A stretch of DNA of 18,519 bases from JBFMEX01 sp040752215 (GTDB lineage Bacteria; Pseudomonadota; Alphaproteobacteria; Rhizobiales; Hyphomicrobiaceae). The stretch is taken from positions 1-18,519 of the forward strand of contig JBFMEX010000079.1 in the NCBI GenBank assembly GCA_040752215.1, read 5' to 3'. Numbering within the stretch: the stretch's first letter is position 1; the number at the start of each line of letters is the position of its first letter. The notes under the pieces are model-generated. The model searched no databases and had not been told where the DNA came from. It worked only from the letters and a program-made list of their open reading frames with translations. Of the stretch, positions 8,127-15,308 are shown piece after piece. The position numbers and the translations under genes are program-made.

Positions 8127-8669
8127 ATGATCGAGGACGCAGCACCGCTCGGCGCCTGGACGCTCTCCGTGCTGGCCATCCCCGAGACCGGACTCGGGAC
8201 CCGGCGCGAGGCGAGCGGCGCCGAGCTGGGCCAGCTCGCCCGTGCACTCGACATCCCGAGCTGCGAGCGGCTCGCCGCACACTACGTGGTGCACGCCATC
8301 GGCGGCGGCCGGTTTCGCGTCGCGGGCCACGTCTCGGCCGCGCTGACCCAGCGCTGCGTCGTCTCGCTCGATCCCCTCCCGGCAACGATCGAGGAGCAGT
8401 TCGACGAGGAATTCTGGCCAGCCGAGGCCATCGAGCCGGAGATCGGCGAGCACGAGCACGAGGCGCTTGCGCACGTCGAGCCCGAGCCGATCGTGGACGG
8501 CAGAATCGAGATCGGCCGGCTCGTCTACGAGACGGTGGCCGCGGCGCTGCCGCCCTATCCGCGCAAGCCGGGCGTCGAGCTCGACTGGAGCGGCGAGGCC
8601 TCGTCTGGCCCCGAGCATGCCCGAGCGAACCCATTCGCGGCCCTCGCCAAGCTCAAGGGCGACAGCTGA
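8127..8669 (+). CDS. DUF177 / YceD family protein
   Basis: A 180-residue DUF177 protein. The family (YceD in E. coli) is linked to large-subunit rRNA accumulation and sits next to rpmF or plsX in many genomes. Visible features are the N-terminal LSVLAIPETGLGTRREASGAEL, the central domain GRFRVAGHVSAALTQRCVVS followed by LDPLPATIEEQFDEEFWP, and the conserved IEIGRLVYETVAAALPPYPR then NPFAALAKLK near the end. An upstream GTG (8109) overlaps the previous stop, but the ATG at 8127 has a GAGGA eight bases before it and is the better start. rpmF, the usual next gene in enterics, is absent; plsX follows after 279 bp. Confidence 0.9.
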   Translation: MIEDAAPLGAWTLSVLAIPETGLGTRREASGAELGQLARALDIPSCERLAAHYVVHAIGGGRFRVAGHVSAALTQRCVVSLDPLPATIEEQFDEEFWPAEAIEPEIGEHEHEALAHVEPEPIVDGRIEIGRLVYETVAAALPPYPRKPGVELDWSGEASSGPEHARANPFAALAKLKGDS

Positions 8670-8683
8670 TTGCGACCCAAAAT

Positions 8684-8715
8684 CCGGTTGTGCGAACCGG
8701 GCAAAGCGGTATGTT
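8684..8715 (+). promoter_or_regulatory. Possible promoter and small hairpin upstream of plsX
   Basis: The DUF177-plsX gap (8670-8948) is long for an operon. Near its start, TTGTGC (8688-8693) and TATGTT (8710-8715) are 16 bp apart, a plausible sigma-70 pair. CCGGTT-GTGCG-AACCGG (8684-8700) forms a 6-bp hairpin over the -35. The rest of the gap shows no gene. Confidence 0.3.
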
Positions 8716-8948
8716 CCGGGGGTTTTGCGTTGGGGGACGGCGGCCGCATCGCTCGGCTGCGTATATTCGCGCCCGGCTGCACCAGCAGAGGCGACCTGCA
8801 GCATGGCTTTCGGCTCGGAAAGCTCGACGAGATTCGCCGGCTCGCCGCATGCGGCGACCGGCTCGCAGAACGAGGGTCGCCGCGCGCCGCTCGCAGATGC
8901 GGGGCGGGCGCGGTCATGCGACAGAAAACGGAGCACCGGCAGGCCGGC

Positions 8949-9992
8949 ATGACAGCCAAGCGGACGATCGCGCTCGATTGCATGGGCGGCGATCACGGCC
9001 CCGAGGTCGTGATCCCCGGCGCCGCGATCTCGCTCGTGCGCCACCCCGCGCTCGAGTTCGTGCTGTGCGGCTCCGAGGCCCGCATCCAGCCGCTCCTCGC
9101 CGCGCATGGCGACCTTGCCGCCCGCTCGCGCATCGTCGCCACCGAGGTTACGGTGTCGATGAGCGACAAGCCGAGCCAGGCGCTCCGCCGCGGCAAGGGC
9201 TCCAGCATGTGGCTCGCGCTCGAGGCGGTGAAGGAAGGCAAGGCGGACGCCGCCGTCTCCGCCGGCAACACCGGCGCGCTGATGGCGATGGCCAAGCTGA
9301 TCCTGCGCCCCATGGCGGGTATCGAGCGCCCGGCGATCGCCGCACTGTGGCCGACCGTGGAATCGGAGTGCATCGTGCTCGACGTCGGCGCCAACATCGG
9401 CGCCAGCGCCCGCCAGCTCGCCGACTTTGCGTTGATGGGCGCGGCGATGGCGCGGGCGCTGTTCCACGTCGAGCGGCCGACGGTCGGACTGTTGAACGTC
9501 GGCGTCGAGGAGATCAAGGGCGACGAGGAGGTCAAGCAGGCGCACGCCTGGCTCAAGGAGACGACCGACCTGCCGCTCGACTACCGCGGCTTCGTCGAGG
9601 GCCACCAGATCGGCCAGGGCGTGGTCGACGTGGTCGTCGTCGAGGGCTTTGCCGGCAACATCGCATTGAAGACCGCCGAGGGCACCGCACATCAGGTCGG
9701 CCAGTACCTCAAGGCGGCGATGGAGAGGAGCCTGATGTCGCGCATCGGCGCCTTCCTCGCCCGCGGCGGGTTCCGCGTCCTGAAGCACAAGATGGACCCG
9801 CGCCGGGTCAACGGCGGCACGTTCCTCGGTCTCAATGGCATCGCTGTCAAGAGCCACGGCGGCACCGACGCGGTCGGCTTTGCGAGCGCCGTCGACCTCG
9901 GCTACGAGATGGCGGAAAGCGGGCTCGTCGGCCGGCTGGCCGGCGATCTCGACGCGTTCCATCACAAGATCGGCCAGTCGGCAGCAGAATGA
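8949..9992 (+). CDS. plsX: Phosphate acyltransferase PlsX
   Basis: A 347-residue enzyme making acyl-phosphate from acyl-ACP, the first step of bacterial phosphatidic acid synthesis through PlsX/PlsY. Family landmarks in order: IALDCMGGDHGPEVVIPGA at the N-terminus, ALRRGKGSSMWLALEAVKEG, AAVSAGNTGALMA, VLDVGANIGASARQLADFA, VGLLNVGVEEIKGDE, then VVVVEGFAGNIALKTAEGTA and the C-terminal GGTFLGLNGIAVKSHGG. Length matches the family. The start at 8949 (MTAKRTIALD) best fits homologous N-termini. An in-frame ATG at 8916 adds 11 residues, has a G-rich upstream stretch, and cannot be excluded. It is followed 82 bp later by fabH, the usual partner. Confidence 0.95.
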   Translation: MTAKRTIALDCMGGDHGPEVVIPGAAISLVRHPALEFVLCGSEARIQPLLAAHGDLAARSRIVATEVTVSMSDKPSQALRRGKGSSMWLALEAVKEGKADAAVSAGNTGALMAMAKLILRPMAGIERPAIAALWPTVESECIVLDVGANIGASARQLADFALMGAAMARALFHVERPTVGLLNVGVEEIKGDEEVKQAHAWLKETTDLPLDYRGFVEGHQIGQGVVDVVVVEGFAGNIALKTAEGTAHQVGQYLKAAMERSLMSRIGAFLARGGFRVLKHKMDPRRVNGGTFLGLNGIAVKSHGGTDAVGFASAVDLGYEMAESGLVGRLAGDLDAFHHKIGQSAAE

Positions 9993-10074
9993 GCCCCACC
10001 CGCCCCATCCCCATCGAGCGAGGCCTCGGCCGAGCGGGGGGCGACAACGGAATGCATACCTTCGAGAGGCACGC

Positions 10075-11052
10075 GTGGCAGTCATCCGCTCAGTGATCCG
10101 TGGCGTCGGGGCCTATCTCCCCAAGCGCGTCATGACCAACGACGATCTCGCCAAGCTGGTCGACACCAGCGACGAATGGATCGTCGAGCGCTCCGGCATC
10201 CGCGAGCGCCACATCGCCGCCGACGGCGAGCTGACCTCGGATCTCGGCATCGCCGCCGCCCATCAGGCGCTGGTCCGCGCCAAGATCGATCCCGTCGACA
10301 TCGACCTCATCATCTGCGCCACGGCGACCCCGGACCGCACCTTCCCGGCCACCGCCGTGCGCATCCAGGCCGGGCTCGGCGTGACCAAGGGCGCCGCGTT
10401 CGACCTCCAGGCGGTCTGCTCCGGCTTCGTCTACGCGCTCACCACAGCCGACAACTTCCTCAAGACCGGGCAGTTCAAGCGCGCGATCGTGATCGGCACC
10501 GAGACGTTCTCGCGCATCCTCGACTGGACCGACCGCGGCACCTGCGTGCTGTTCGGCGACGGTGCCGGCGCCGTCGTGCTCGAGGCGCAGCCCCAGCACG
10601 GCACGCGCGAGGACCGCGGCATCCTGGCGACCCGTATCCGCTCCGACGGCCGCTACGAGGATCTGCTCTATGTCGACGGCGGCCCCGGCTCGACCAAGAC
10701 GGTCGGCCACCTGCGCATGAACGGCCGCGAGGTGTTCCGCCACGCGGTGCAGAAGATCTCCGGCGTGATCGAGGAGACGCTGGTCATGACCGGCTATGCC
10801 GCCGACGAGATCGATCTCTACGTGCCGCACCAAGCCAACCAGCGCATCCTCGACGGCATTGCCAAGAAGCTCAACGTGGCGCCGGAGAAGATCGTGATGA
10901 CGCTCGCCAAGCACGGCAACACGTCGGCCGCCTCGATCCCGCTCGCCCTCAACCAGGCGTTCGAGAACCATCGCCTCGTCGAAGGCAAGCTGGTGCTGAT
11001 GGAGGCCATGGGCGGCGGCTTCACCTGGGGGGCGGTGCTCGCCCGCTGGTAG
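10075..11052 (+). CDS. fabH: Beta-ketoacyl-ACP synthase III
   Basis: A 325-residue condensing enzyme that starts fatty-acid synthesis by joining acetyl-CoA to malonyl-ACP. The catalytic triad is visible: C115 in LQAVCSGF, H252 in VPHQANQRI, N282 in HGNTSAAS. The N-terminal SDEWIVERSGIRERHIA segment, the central FGDGAGAVVLE and the terminal GGGFTWGAVLARW are also characteristic. The start is not ATG: the GTG at 10075 (VAVIRSVIRGVGAYLP) is preceded by GAGAGG five bases upstream and gives the normal family N-terminus. The same frame is open further upstream into the plsX end, but that extension has no homologous character. It belongs with plsX to a lipid-initiation pair. Confidence 0.96.
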   Translation: MAVIRSVIRGVGAYLPKRVMTNDDLAKLVDTSDEWIVERSGIRERHIAADGELTSDLGIAAAHQALVRAKIDPVDIDLIICATATPDRTFPATAVRIQAGLGVTKGAAFDLQAVCSGFVYALTTADNFLKTGQFKRAIVIGTETFSRILDWTDRGTCVLFGDGAGAVVLEAQPQHGTREDRGILATRIRSDGRYEDLLYVDGGPGSTKTVGHLRMNGREVFRHAVQKISGVIEETLVMTGYAADEIDLYVPHQANQRILDGIAKKLNVAPEKIVMTLAKHGNTSAASIPLALNQAFENHRLVEGKLVLMEAMGGGFTWGAVLARW

Positions 11053-11115
11053 GCCACGGGCGTCGGGGCCGCCAATTTATACATGAAGTTTCAGTCGCTT
11101 GCCGTGCTTCTATGA

Positions 11116-11144
11116 TTGACCGACCGATTGCCGGCGGCTAGCAT
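11116..11144 (+). promoter_or_regulatory. Sigma-70-like promoter of ihfA
   Basis: TTGACC (11116-11121) and TAGCAT (11139-11144) are separated by exactly 17 bp, about 40 bp before the ihfA ATG. This suggests ihfA is transcribed independently of fabH. Confidence 0.5.
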
Positions 11145-11182
11145 CGGCAAAAAGAACGCTCTGCACTGGGGAGGCAACTGCC

Positions 11183-11500
11183 ATGAGTGGCAAGACGTTG
11201 ACGCGGGCCGACCTCGCCGAGGCGGTGGTTCGCAAGGTGGGGCTGCCACGCAACGAGTCTCAGGAGCTTGTCGAGCTGGTGCTGGGCGAGATCTCCGAGA
11301 GCTTGTCGCGCGGCGAGCAGGTCAAGCTGTCTTCGTTCGGCTCGTTCGGCATCCGCCAGAAGGGCCAGCGCATCGGCCGCAACCCGAAGACCGGCGAGGA
11401 GGTGCCGATCACCCCGCGCCGTGTGCTCGTGTTTCGCGCCAGCAACATCATGAAGGACCGCATCAACGCCGGTCTTTCCAAGCGCCGCGCCGCCGAGTAG
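11183..11500 (+). CDS. ihfA: Integration host factor alpha subunit
   Basis: A 105-residue HU/IHF-family nucleoid protein that bends DNA as a heterodimer with IHF-beta. The signature is GRNPKTGEEV at residues 65-74, containing the proline (P68) at the tip of the DNA-inserting beta arm. TLTRADLAEAVVRKVGLPRNES at the N-terminus and LSSFGSFGIRQKGQRIGRNP are IHF-alpha-like, and the fabH-ihfA-merR neighbourhood supports alpha rather than HU or beta. The C-terminal extension LSKRRAAE is typical of alphaproteobacterial members. A strong GGGGAGG (11168-11174) lies eight bases before the ATG. Confidence 0.94.
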   Translation: MSGKTLTRADLAEAVVRKVGLPRNESQELVELVLGEISESLSRGEQVKLSSFGSFGIRQKGQRIGRNPKTGEEVPITPRRVLVFRASNIMKDRINAGLSKRRAAE

Positions 11501-11665
11501 CGGACGCGCGCACGACCGGCGGCGAGGCAGCGGGGCCGAGCCACAATCCGGCATATTGCACAGACCGGCGGATCGGCCGGCGCGTTTCGATTTTCTCCCC
11601 GGCGCCTGCGGCCCGCGTGGCCCGCCGTGGACCCTTTGTAGATCATGGCCAGGAGGGCACCAGCC

Positions 11666-12196
11666 ATGGGCAAGGCCGCAGAGGCATTCCGCACCATCAG
11701 CGAGGTCGCCGACGAGCTCGGCGTGCAGAAGCACGTGCTGCGCTTCTGGGAGCAGCGCTTTCCACAGGTGAAGCCGATGAAGCGCGGTGGTGGCCGGCGC
11801 TACTACCGGCCCGAGGATCTCGAGCTGCTGCGCGGCATCCGCCACCTGCTGCATGCCGAGGGCTACACCATCAAGGGCGTGCAGAAGATCCTGCGCGAGA
11901 CCGGCATCGACGCGGTCAAGGCCGCCGGACGGCGCGCGCGCGCCGCAACCACGGCCGGGCGCAAGAGCGAGCGTCGTGCCGCGGCAACAGCGCCCGCCGC
12001 CGACGGCGCCACGCCAGCGCAGCCGATCACGGTCCCAGCCGATGTCGCCGCTGCGCCGAGAAGCCGGCGCGAGATCCTCGCTGCGGTCATCATCGAGCTC
12101 GAGGCCTGCCGCCGCCTCCTGCGTGGCGAGCCCGAACCCGTCGCCGACAAGCGCGCGAACAAGCGCACCCGCGCGCCCCGCCAGAGCCGGGCGTGA
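11666..12196 (+). CDS. MerR family transcriptional regulator
   Basis: A 176-residue regulator. Residues 8-80 are a MerR winged-helix domain: FRTISEVADELGVQKHVLRF then WEQRFPQVKPMKRGGGRRYY and RPEDLELLRGIRHLLHAEGY, TIKGVQKILRE. A low-complexity Ala/Arg/Thr linker follows (about 85-130), then a short helix REILAAVIIELEACRRLLRG instead of a recognisable metal- or drug-binding domain. The effector is therefore unknown. A CarA/LitR-like or heat-shock-like MerR subtype is possible, but the sequence does not decide. Start choice: the ATG at 11666 has AGGAGGG at the right distance, while the in-frame ATG at 11645 has none. The conserved position after ihfA in Hyphomicrobiales argues for a core function. 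Confidence 0.9.
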   Translation: MGKAAEAFRTISEVADELGVQKHVLRFWEQRFPQVKPMKRGGGRRYYRPEDLELLRGIRHLLHAEGYTIKGVQKILRETGIDAVKAAGRRARAATTAGRKSERRAAATAPAADGATPAQPITVPADVAAAPRSRREILAAVIIELEACRRLLRGEPEPVADKRANKRTRAPRQSRA

Positions 12197-12337
12197 CGCG
12201 CAGGCATCGCGGCACTTGCGGCACCGGCTCCGCGCCGGCCTCGTCGGCAGGAGCCGCTTGTCGGGTTGCACTCGTGCCGGATGACCGCATTCCGCGCCGA
12301 GCGCCGCGATCCCCGTCCACCCCGCTCGCGACGAACA

Positions 12338-12366
12338 TTGACCCCGCGCCCCCGCCGAGGCAAAAG
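12338..12366 (+). promoter_or_regulatory. Probable promoter of tRNA-Pro
   Basis: TTGACC at 12338-12343 and CAAAAG at 12361-12366 are 17 bp apart and end 12 bp before the tRNA. The -10 is weak. The -35 is a good alphaproteobacterial type. Confidence 0.35.
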
Positions 12367-12378
12367 GGGGGCTGGCAA

Positions 12379-12456
12379 CGGAGCGTAGCGCAGCCTGGTT
12401 AGCGCACCAGTCTGGGGGACTGGGGGTCGGGAGTTCAAATCTCCCCGCTCCGACCA
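12379..12456 (+). tRNA. tRNA-Pro(GGG)
   Basis: All four arms fold. The acceptor pairs CGGAGCG (12379-12385) with CGCTCCG (12446-12452). The D stem is GCGC/GCGC. The anticodon stem CCAGT/ACTGG encloses the loop CTGGGGG, with anticodon GGG at 12414-12416. The T arm is GGGAG-TTCAAAT-CTCCC. Discriminator A12453 is followed by an encoded CCA. The accessory region begins immediately downstream, so the 3' half of this gene is a likely integration site. Confidence 0.97.
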
Positions 12457-12597
12457 ATAAATCAACGACTTACGAAATCAGCGCCATCCTCAAAAATCGC
12501 CGTGGACCCACTGTGGACCCGAATGACGCGGCGTTGCGAGGTTCAGCTATGTTCATCGGAAGCGTCCTCCCGGGACCGGGGGCCACGGCATTCATGA
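12457..12597. other. Junction between tRNA-Pro and accessory region (candidate att core side)
   Basis: 141 bp without a gene, between the tRNA 3' end and the end of the nuclease-like gene. Base composition falls at once, and the following genes are toxin-antitoxin type. The tRNA 3' end is the usual attachment core of tyrosine recombinases. I saw no second copy of the tRNA end and no integrase in the window, so the element, if real, ends elsewhere or is decayed. Confidence 0.4.
12502..12520. repeat. Tandem GTGGACCC pair, 11 bp apart
   Basis: Two identical GTGGACCC octamers (12502-12509 and 12513-12520) on the same face of the helix, 46 bp downstream of the tRNA end. Short paired repeats beside a tRNA attachment site can be integrase arm-type sites. 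This is inference only. Confidence 0.35.
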
Positions 12598-13947
12598 TCA
12601 ACGGCTGCGGTAGCGCGCGTAGAGATGGGCGTAGCTGTTGTCGCGGTCGTTGAAGGCATCGCATAGGGCGTGAAGGACTTCCTGGGTTTCGAGATCGGTC
12701 CATCCGCCTTGCTTGTCCTCCCGGCGGGAGTCGTAGAGGCCATCGAAACGATAGGTGCTGTCGTCATGGTGGAGGGCGATGAGCCCTGCCGCAGGCAGAT
12801 CGAGAGCCGGGTCGACCAGGATGCCTTCGCGCGTGAGGGTGCCGTCGGTCGTACCGTCGCCTTCAAATTCGGGGCAGCGGTAAATCGGCCATCCCAGCTT
12901 GCCGAACGCGACATGCCAGAGCACGCCGCTGACGCACGCGCCGCCGTTCGCATCGTCATAGAAGGAAGGCGCGAGCGAGCTGGCTCCGTGTCCCGGAAGG
13001 GGGAAGCGCAAGAGGTTCAGAAGCGCGAATGTCGGCCCCTGCTGGAACTGCGCGCGCCCGAAGTTGTTGGCGGCCTTCTCCGCGATCTTCTCGATCGCAA
13101 GTCGGATGGAGCGCGGGTCGTAGTCGGGCGCGGGGCCGCACGGGCTTAGTGGCGCAATCTCGGTTTCAGCGACGGCCACAGTCTTGCCGGCCGCCAGTTG
13201 CTCATCGAGCGAGATTTGGGCCGCCATGCCGTCGTCGAGCATTTCGGGGAGGCGGCGCTTCGGGTCTACGATGTCGAGGGCTTTGACCTCGATGTAGAAT
13301 CTCAGCTGCGCGGGCACGCCGTCGCGTTCGATCTCGAGGCGGCACTCGAAATCAGGGCCGGGAGTGCTCGTTTCCGGAATCTTGTCGATCGTAAACCGCC
13401 CGTTGCCTCTTAGGCGCAGCAGATGGCAGACAGCGGCTTCCGAATAGACGTCGAACACCTCGCGGTAGACCTCGTGCCGGGGGGCTTTTGTATCGGCCTC
13501 GAGCTTCCGGAGCATGTCGCCGACGAAACTGCGCATCGACGGATCCTTGAGGGCCTCGTCCTCGAAGGCCCTGACCAGGCCGAGATCGATGCAGGATAGG
13601 GTGTAGTCACGGGTGATACCGACAATGTCCTGTTGCGCCCTGATGAGCGCGCGGGTCAGCGGGTACGCGAGGGAGCAGGCTTCTTCATAGTGCACTTGGA
13701 AGTCCGCGATGAAGGATGCGCCGTGCTTGGATGGATCGTCCAGCATGTCGAGCATTGTTGCGGCGAGTTCGGCAAGGCGGGGCTCTGACGTTCTTGCCGT
13801 GCGGTCATGAACGAGGTTGAGCCACGCGGTCTCGACGGTAGGCAGTCCGTATGTCGGGTCTGCGCGGTACCGAGCGGCGTGCAGAAGGAATGCGTTGCCA
13901 AGCCGGGTGGTGAGGGAGGGGTCGGACAAAGGCGTGTGTGAAAACAT
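12598..13947 (-). CDS. Predicted PD-(D/E)XK-superfamily nuclease-like protein, third gene of a Doc toxin operon
   Basis: A 449-residue protein I do not recognise as a named family. The central part has the layout of a PD-(D/E)XK nuclease core: a helix with E170 (YSEAAVCHLL), then P198-D199-F, a beta strand, and F-Y-I-E220-V-K222, giving PD-X20-ExK. A following helix IEKIAEKAANNFGRAQFQQG (286-305) could complete the fold. The N-terminal 160 residues are mostly helical and the C-terminal third (320-449) looks like a separate domain with many Asp, Gly and Trp. It starts 12 bp after the doc stop on the same strand, so it is very probably cotranscribed with the antitoxin-toxin pair. It has no signal peptide or membrane segment. 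It could be a defence effector, a restriction-type enzyme, or an accessory to Doc. Confidence 0.7.
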   Translation of the reverse strand: MFSHTPLSDPSLTTRLGNAFLLHAARYRADPTYGLPTVETAWLNLVHDRTARTSEPRLAELAATMLDMLDDPSKHGASFIADFQVHYEEACSLAYPLTRALIRAQQDIVGITRDYTLSCIDLGLVRAFEDEALKDPSMRSFVGDMLRKLEADTKAPRHEVYREVFDVYSEAAVCHLLRLRGNGRFTIDKIPETSTPGPDFECRLEIERDGVPAQLRFYIEVKALDIVDPKRRLPEMLDDGMAAQISLDEQLAAGKTVAVAETEIAPLSPCGPAPDYDPRSIRLAIEKIAEKAANNFGRAQFQQGPTFALLNLLRFPLPGHGASSLAPSFYDDANGGACVSGVLWHVAFGKLGWPIYRCPEFEGDGTTDGTLTREGILVDPALDLPAAGLIALHHDDSTYRFDGLYDSRREDKQGGWTDLETQEVLHALCDAFNDRDNSYAHLYARYRSR

Positions 13948-13959
13948 GGCGCCGCTCGC

Positions 13960-14337
13960 TCACTGCACTGTGGTGTTCTTGCGCAGGAAGGCTTCGAGCT
14001 TCTCGAAGGACAAGGCACTGTGCTCGTAAAGAGGCAGCAGGAACTTCATGAGGCGCTGCTCGTCGGCGGTGATGTTCACGCCATTCACGGCCAGGAACGT
14101 GAAGGTGACGGCGAAGGCGGTGCGCTTGTTGCCGTCGATGAAGGGGTGGTTCTGCGACAGACTCTCCCACAGGGCGGCGGCCTCGGCGATGTTGTCGGGG
14201 TAGTAGCCGGTCTGCGGGCGGAAGAGGGCGGCCTCGAGCTGGCCCATGTCGCGCACGCCGGCACCGCCTCCGTAGCGCTCAATCTGGTCTTCGTGGATGG
14301 CAAGGACTTCGGCGACGGTGAGATAGACCGTCGTCAT
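13960..14337 (-). CDS. doc: Death-on-curing (Doc) family toxin
   Basis: A 125-residue Fic-fold protein. The active-site motif is H64-PF-I-D68-G-N70-K71-R72-T-A, the Doc variant with Lys in place of the usual Gly of Fic. That matches kinases such as P1 Doc, which inactivates EF-Tu by phosphorylation. The N-terminal YLTVAEVLAIHEDQIERYGG and RDMGQLEAALFRPQTGYYPD are standard for the family. Length is normal. Its ATG overlaps the antitoxin stop by four bases (14334-14337), indicating translational coupling. The cognate antitoxin is a ribbon-helix-helix-like protein rather than Phd. Confidence 0.93.
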   Translation of the reverse strand: MTTVYLTVAEVLAIHEDQIERYGGGAGVRDMGQLEAALFRPQTGYYPDNIAEAAALWESLSQNHPFIDGNKRTAFAVTFTFLAVNGVNITADEQRLMKFLLPLYEHSALSFEKLEAFLRKNTTVQ

Positions 14338-14564
14338 TCGGCGAGCTTCTTGTAGAGCTTGCCGAACCGTTGATGGCTCGCCTGATAAGCCGCCATGACG
14401 TGACTGCGCGGTTTGCCGAGCCGCCGCTTCTCGACGAGGTCGGCCAAGGCCTCGTCGATGAGGGCTTGCACCTGGCGGCCTTCTTCGCGCGCGAGACCGC
14501 GCACGGCCTCAATGAGGTCCGGGTCGACCTGGGTTGCGAATTTCTGGCGCTGCTTGGTGGTCAT
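14334..14564 (-). CDS. Ribbon-helix-helix-like antitoxin of the Doc operon
   Basis: A 76-residue basic protein, first gene of the operon. Residues 7-46 fit a ribbon-helix-helix DNA-binding domain: strand KFATQVD, helix PDLIEAVRGLAREEG, helix QVQALIDEALADLVEKRR. The C-terminal RSHVMAAYQASHQRFGKLYKKL would be the Doc-binding tail. This agrees with its position before doc and the four-base overlap with it. The control region upstream carries 10-bp-phased repeats over the promoter, as expected for cooperative RHH autorepression. The start at 14564 gives a normal-length N-terminus; no strong Shine-Dalgarno is seen. Confidence 0.82.
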   Translation of the reverse strand: MTTKQRQKFATQVDPDLIEAVRGLAREEGRQVQALIDEALADLVEKRRLGKPRSHVMAAYQASHQRFGKLYKKLAE

Positions 14565-14572
14565 GCGAGCAT

Positions 14573-14600
14573 AGTATCATGACATATCATGAAATATCAA
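14573..14600 (-). promoter_or_regulatory. Promoter embedded in three 10-bp-phased operator repeats
   Basis: Read on the minus strand, TTGATA (14595-14600) and GATACT (14573-14578) are 16 bp apart, a good sigma-70 promoter ending a few bases before the antitoxin ATG. On the plus strand the same DNA is TATCATGA at 14575, TATCATGA at 14585 and a partial TATCAA at 14595. The period is exactly 10 bp, and the inner TCATGA is palindromic. Repressor bound here would block RNA polymerase, as in autoregulated toxin-antitoxin operons. Confidence 0.7.
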
Positions 14601-14909
14601 GTTGGGCGCCTGCGTGGTGCAATTATTTGTTTTGCATCGGGTGGAAACAGCAGGGCCACACGGGACAATGGCCGACGATAAGACCGGTATCGCACTGCGG
14701 CGGGCAGGGGTTCGCTTCCTCGGCCCCACGAATTTAATCAGACACTTTCGACGTGACCTTAACATTCAAAGATAGCCGTTCACGCTGGGCTCACGTAGGA
14801 AGCCGGTTCACGCAGGCGCACGCAAGTGAGGATATGCGCGTGCGATCTTGTGTTCGCTCTTCATGTAGGCTTGCATCGGCGGCGGAGCGAATGTGCTTGA
14901 GGGGATGTG
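14601..14909. other. Intergenic stretch between two accessory units
   Basis: About 310 bp between the divergent antitoxin operon and the hypothetical gene at 14910. I see no convincing gene here; the short open frames have no recognisable character. The only structure noticed is the group of short repeats at 14779-14826. Confidence 0.4.
14779..14826. repeat. Four imperfect TCACGYWGG-like direct repeats
   Basis: TTCACGCTGG (14779), CTCACGTAGG (14790), TTCACGCAGG (14807) and CGCACGCAAG (14817) lie with steps of 11, 17 and 10 bp, upstream of the gene at 14910. They could be operator sites, but copies this short and imperfect can arise by chance. Confidence 0.3.
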
Positions 14910-15308
14910 ATGGCCCGCGATATCGACGCTGTGATCGCCGCGCTGAAGGTGGCTCTCCAGGAAGCTGAGCGAAGTGACGATGTCTTCTGGAAGGTGAAGG
15001 CATCCAACCGATGGATCGATCAGTTGCCGGGCGCCTGGCTTGGGCGTTGGCGGCATCTCAGGCTGGCCGCGGAGTATTCGGACGGTCAGTCTGGTCGTGA
15101 CGAGTTCATTGGTCACGTCAGGGCGACGCTCGCCTATCTCGAGACCAACCGCGAAGCGATCAGAGGGATGCGCGCGTGGTCGTGGCCGCTTCGGCCCGGC
15201 CAAACGGGTCGGCCGGCCGATCCTATTGAGGCCGAGTTTTCCGAGGTCACGCCGCCCGATCAGAAGCAACTTCCAAAACCCCGGAAAGGCGTGCGGGTGG
15301 TCAAATAG
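14910..15308 (+). CDS. Hypothetical protein
   Basis: A 132-residue protein I do not recognise. The N-terminal half is helical and rich in charge (DIDAVIAALKVALQEAERSD then DVFWKVKASNRWIDQLPGAW). The middle, HLRLAAEYSDGQSGRDEFIG followed by HVRATLAYLETNREAIRGMR, also looks helical. The C-terminal 40 residues are Pro/Lys-rich and probably disordered. It has no signal peptide or membrane segment. The ATG at 14910 is preceded by GAGGGG at five bases; a GTG directly before it (14907) is the alternative start. It is convergent with the Fic gene, with 149 featureless bases between. The codon pattern looks real, but the product is unknown. Confidence 0.6.
   Translation: MARDIDAVIAALKVALQEAERSDDVFWKVKASNRWIDQLPGAWLGRWRHLRLAAEYSDGQSGRDEFIGHVRATLAYLETNREAIRGMRAWSWPLRPGQTGRPADPIEAEFSEVTPPDQKQLPKPRKGVRVVK

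Noticed and set aside
8670..8948. N-terminal extension of plsX to 8670
   Set aside because: The extra 93 residues do not resemble PlsX and would start directly after the DUF177 stop; the family N-terminus begins at 8949.
8007..10085. A 692-codon minus-strand ORF across DUF177 and plsX
   Set aside because: Antisense shadow of conserved genes, with no family features.
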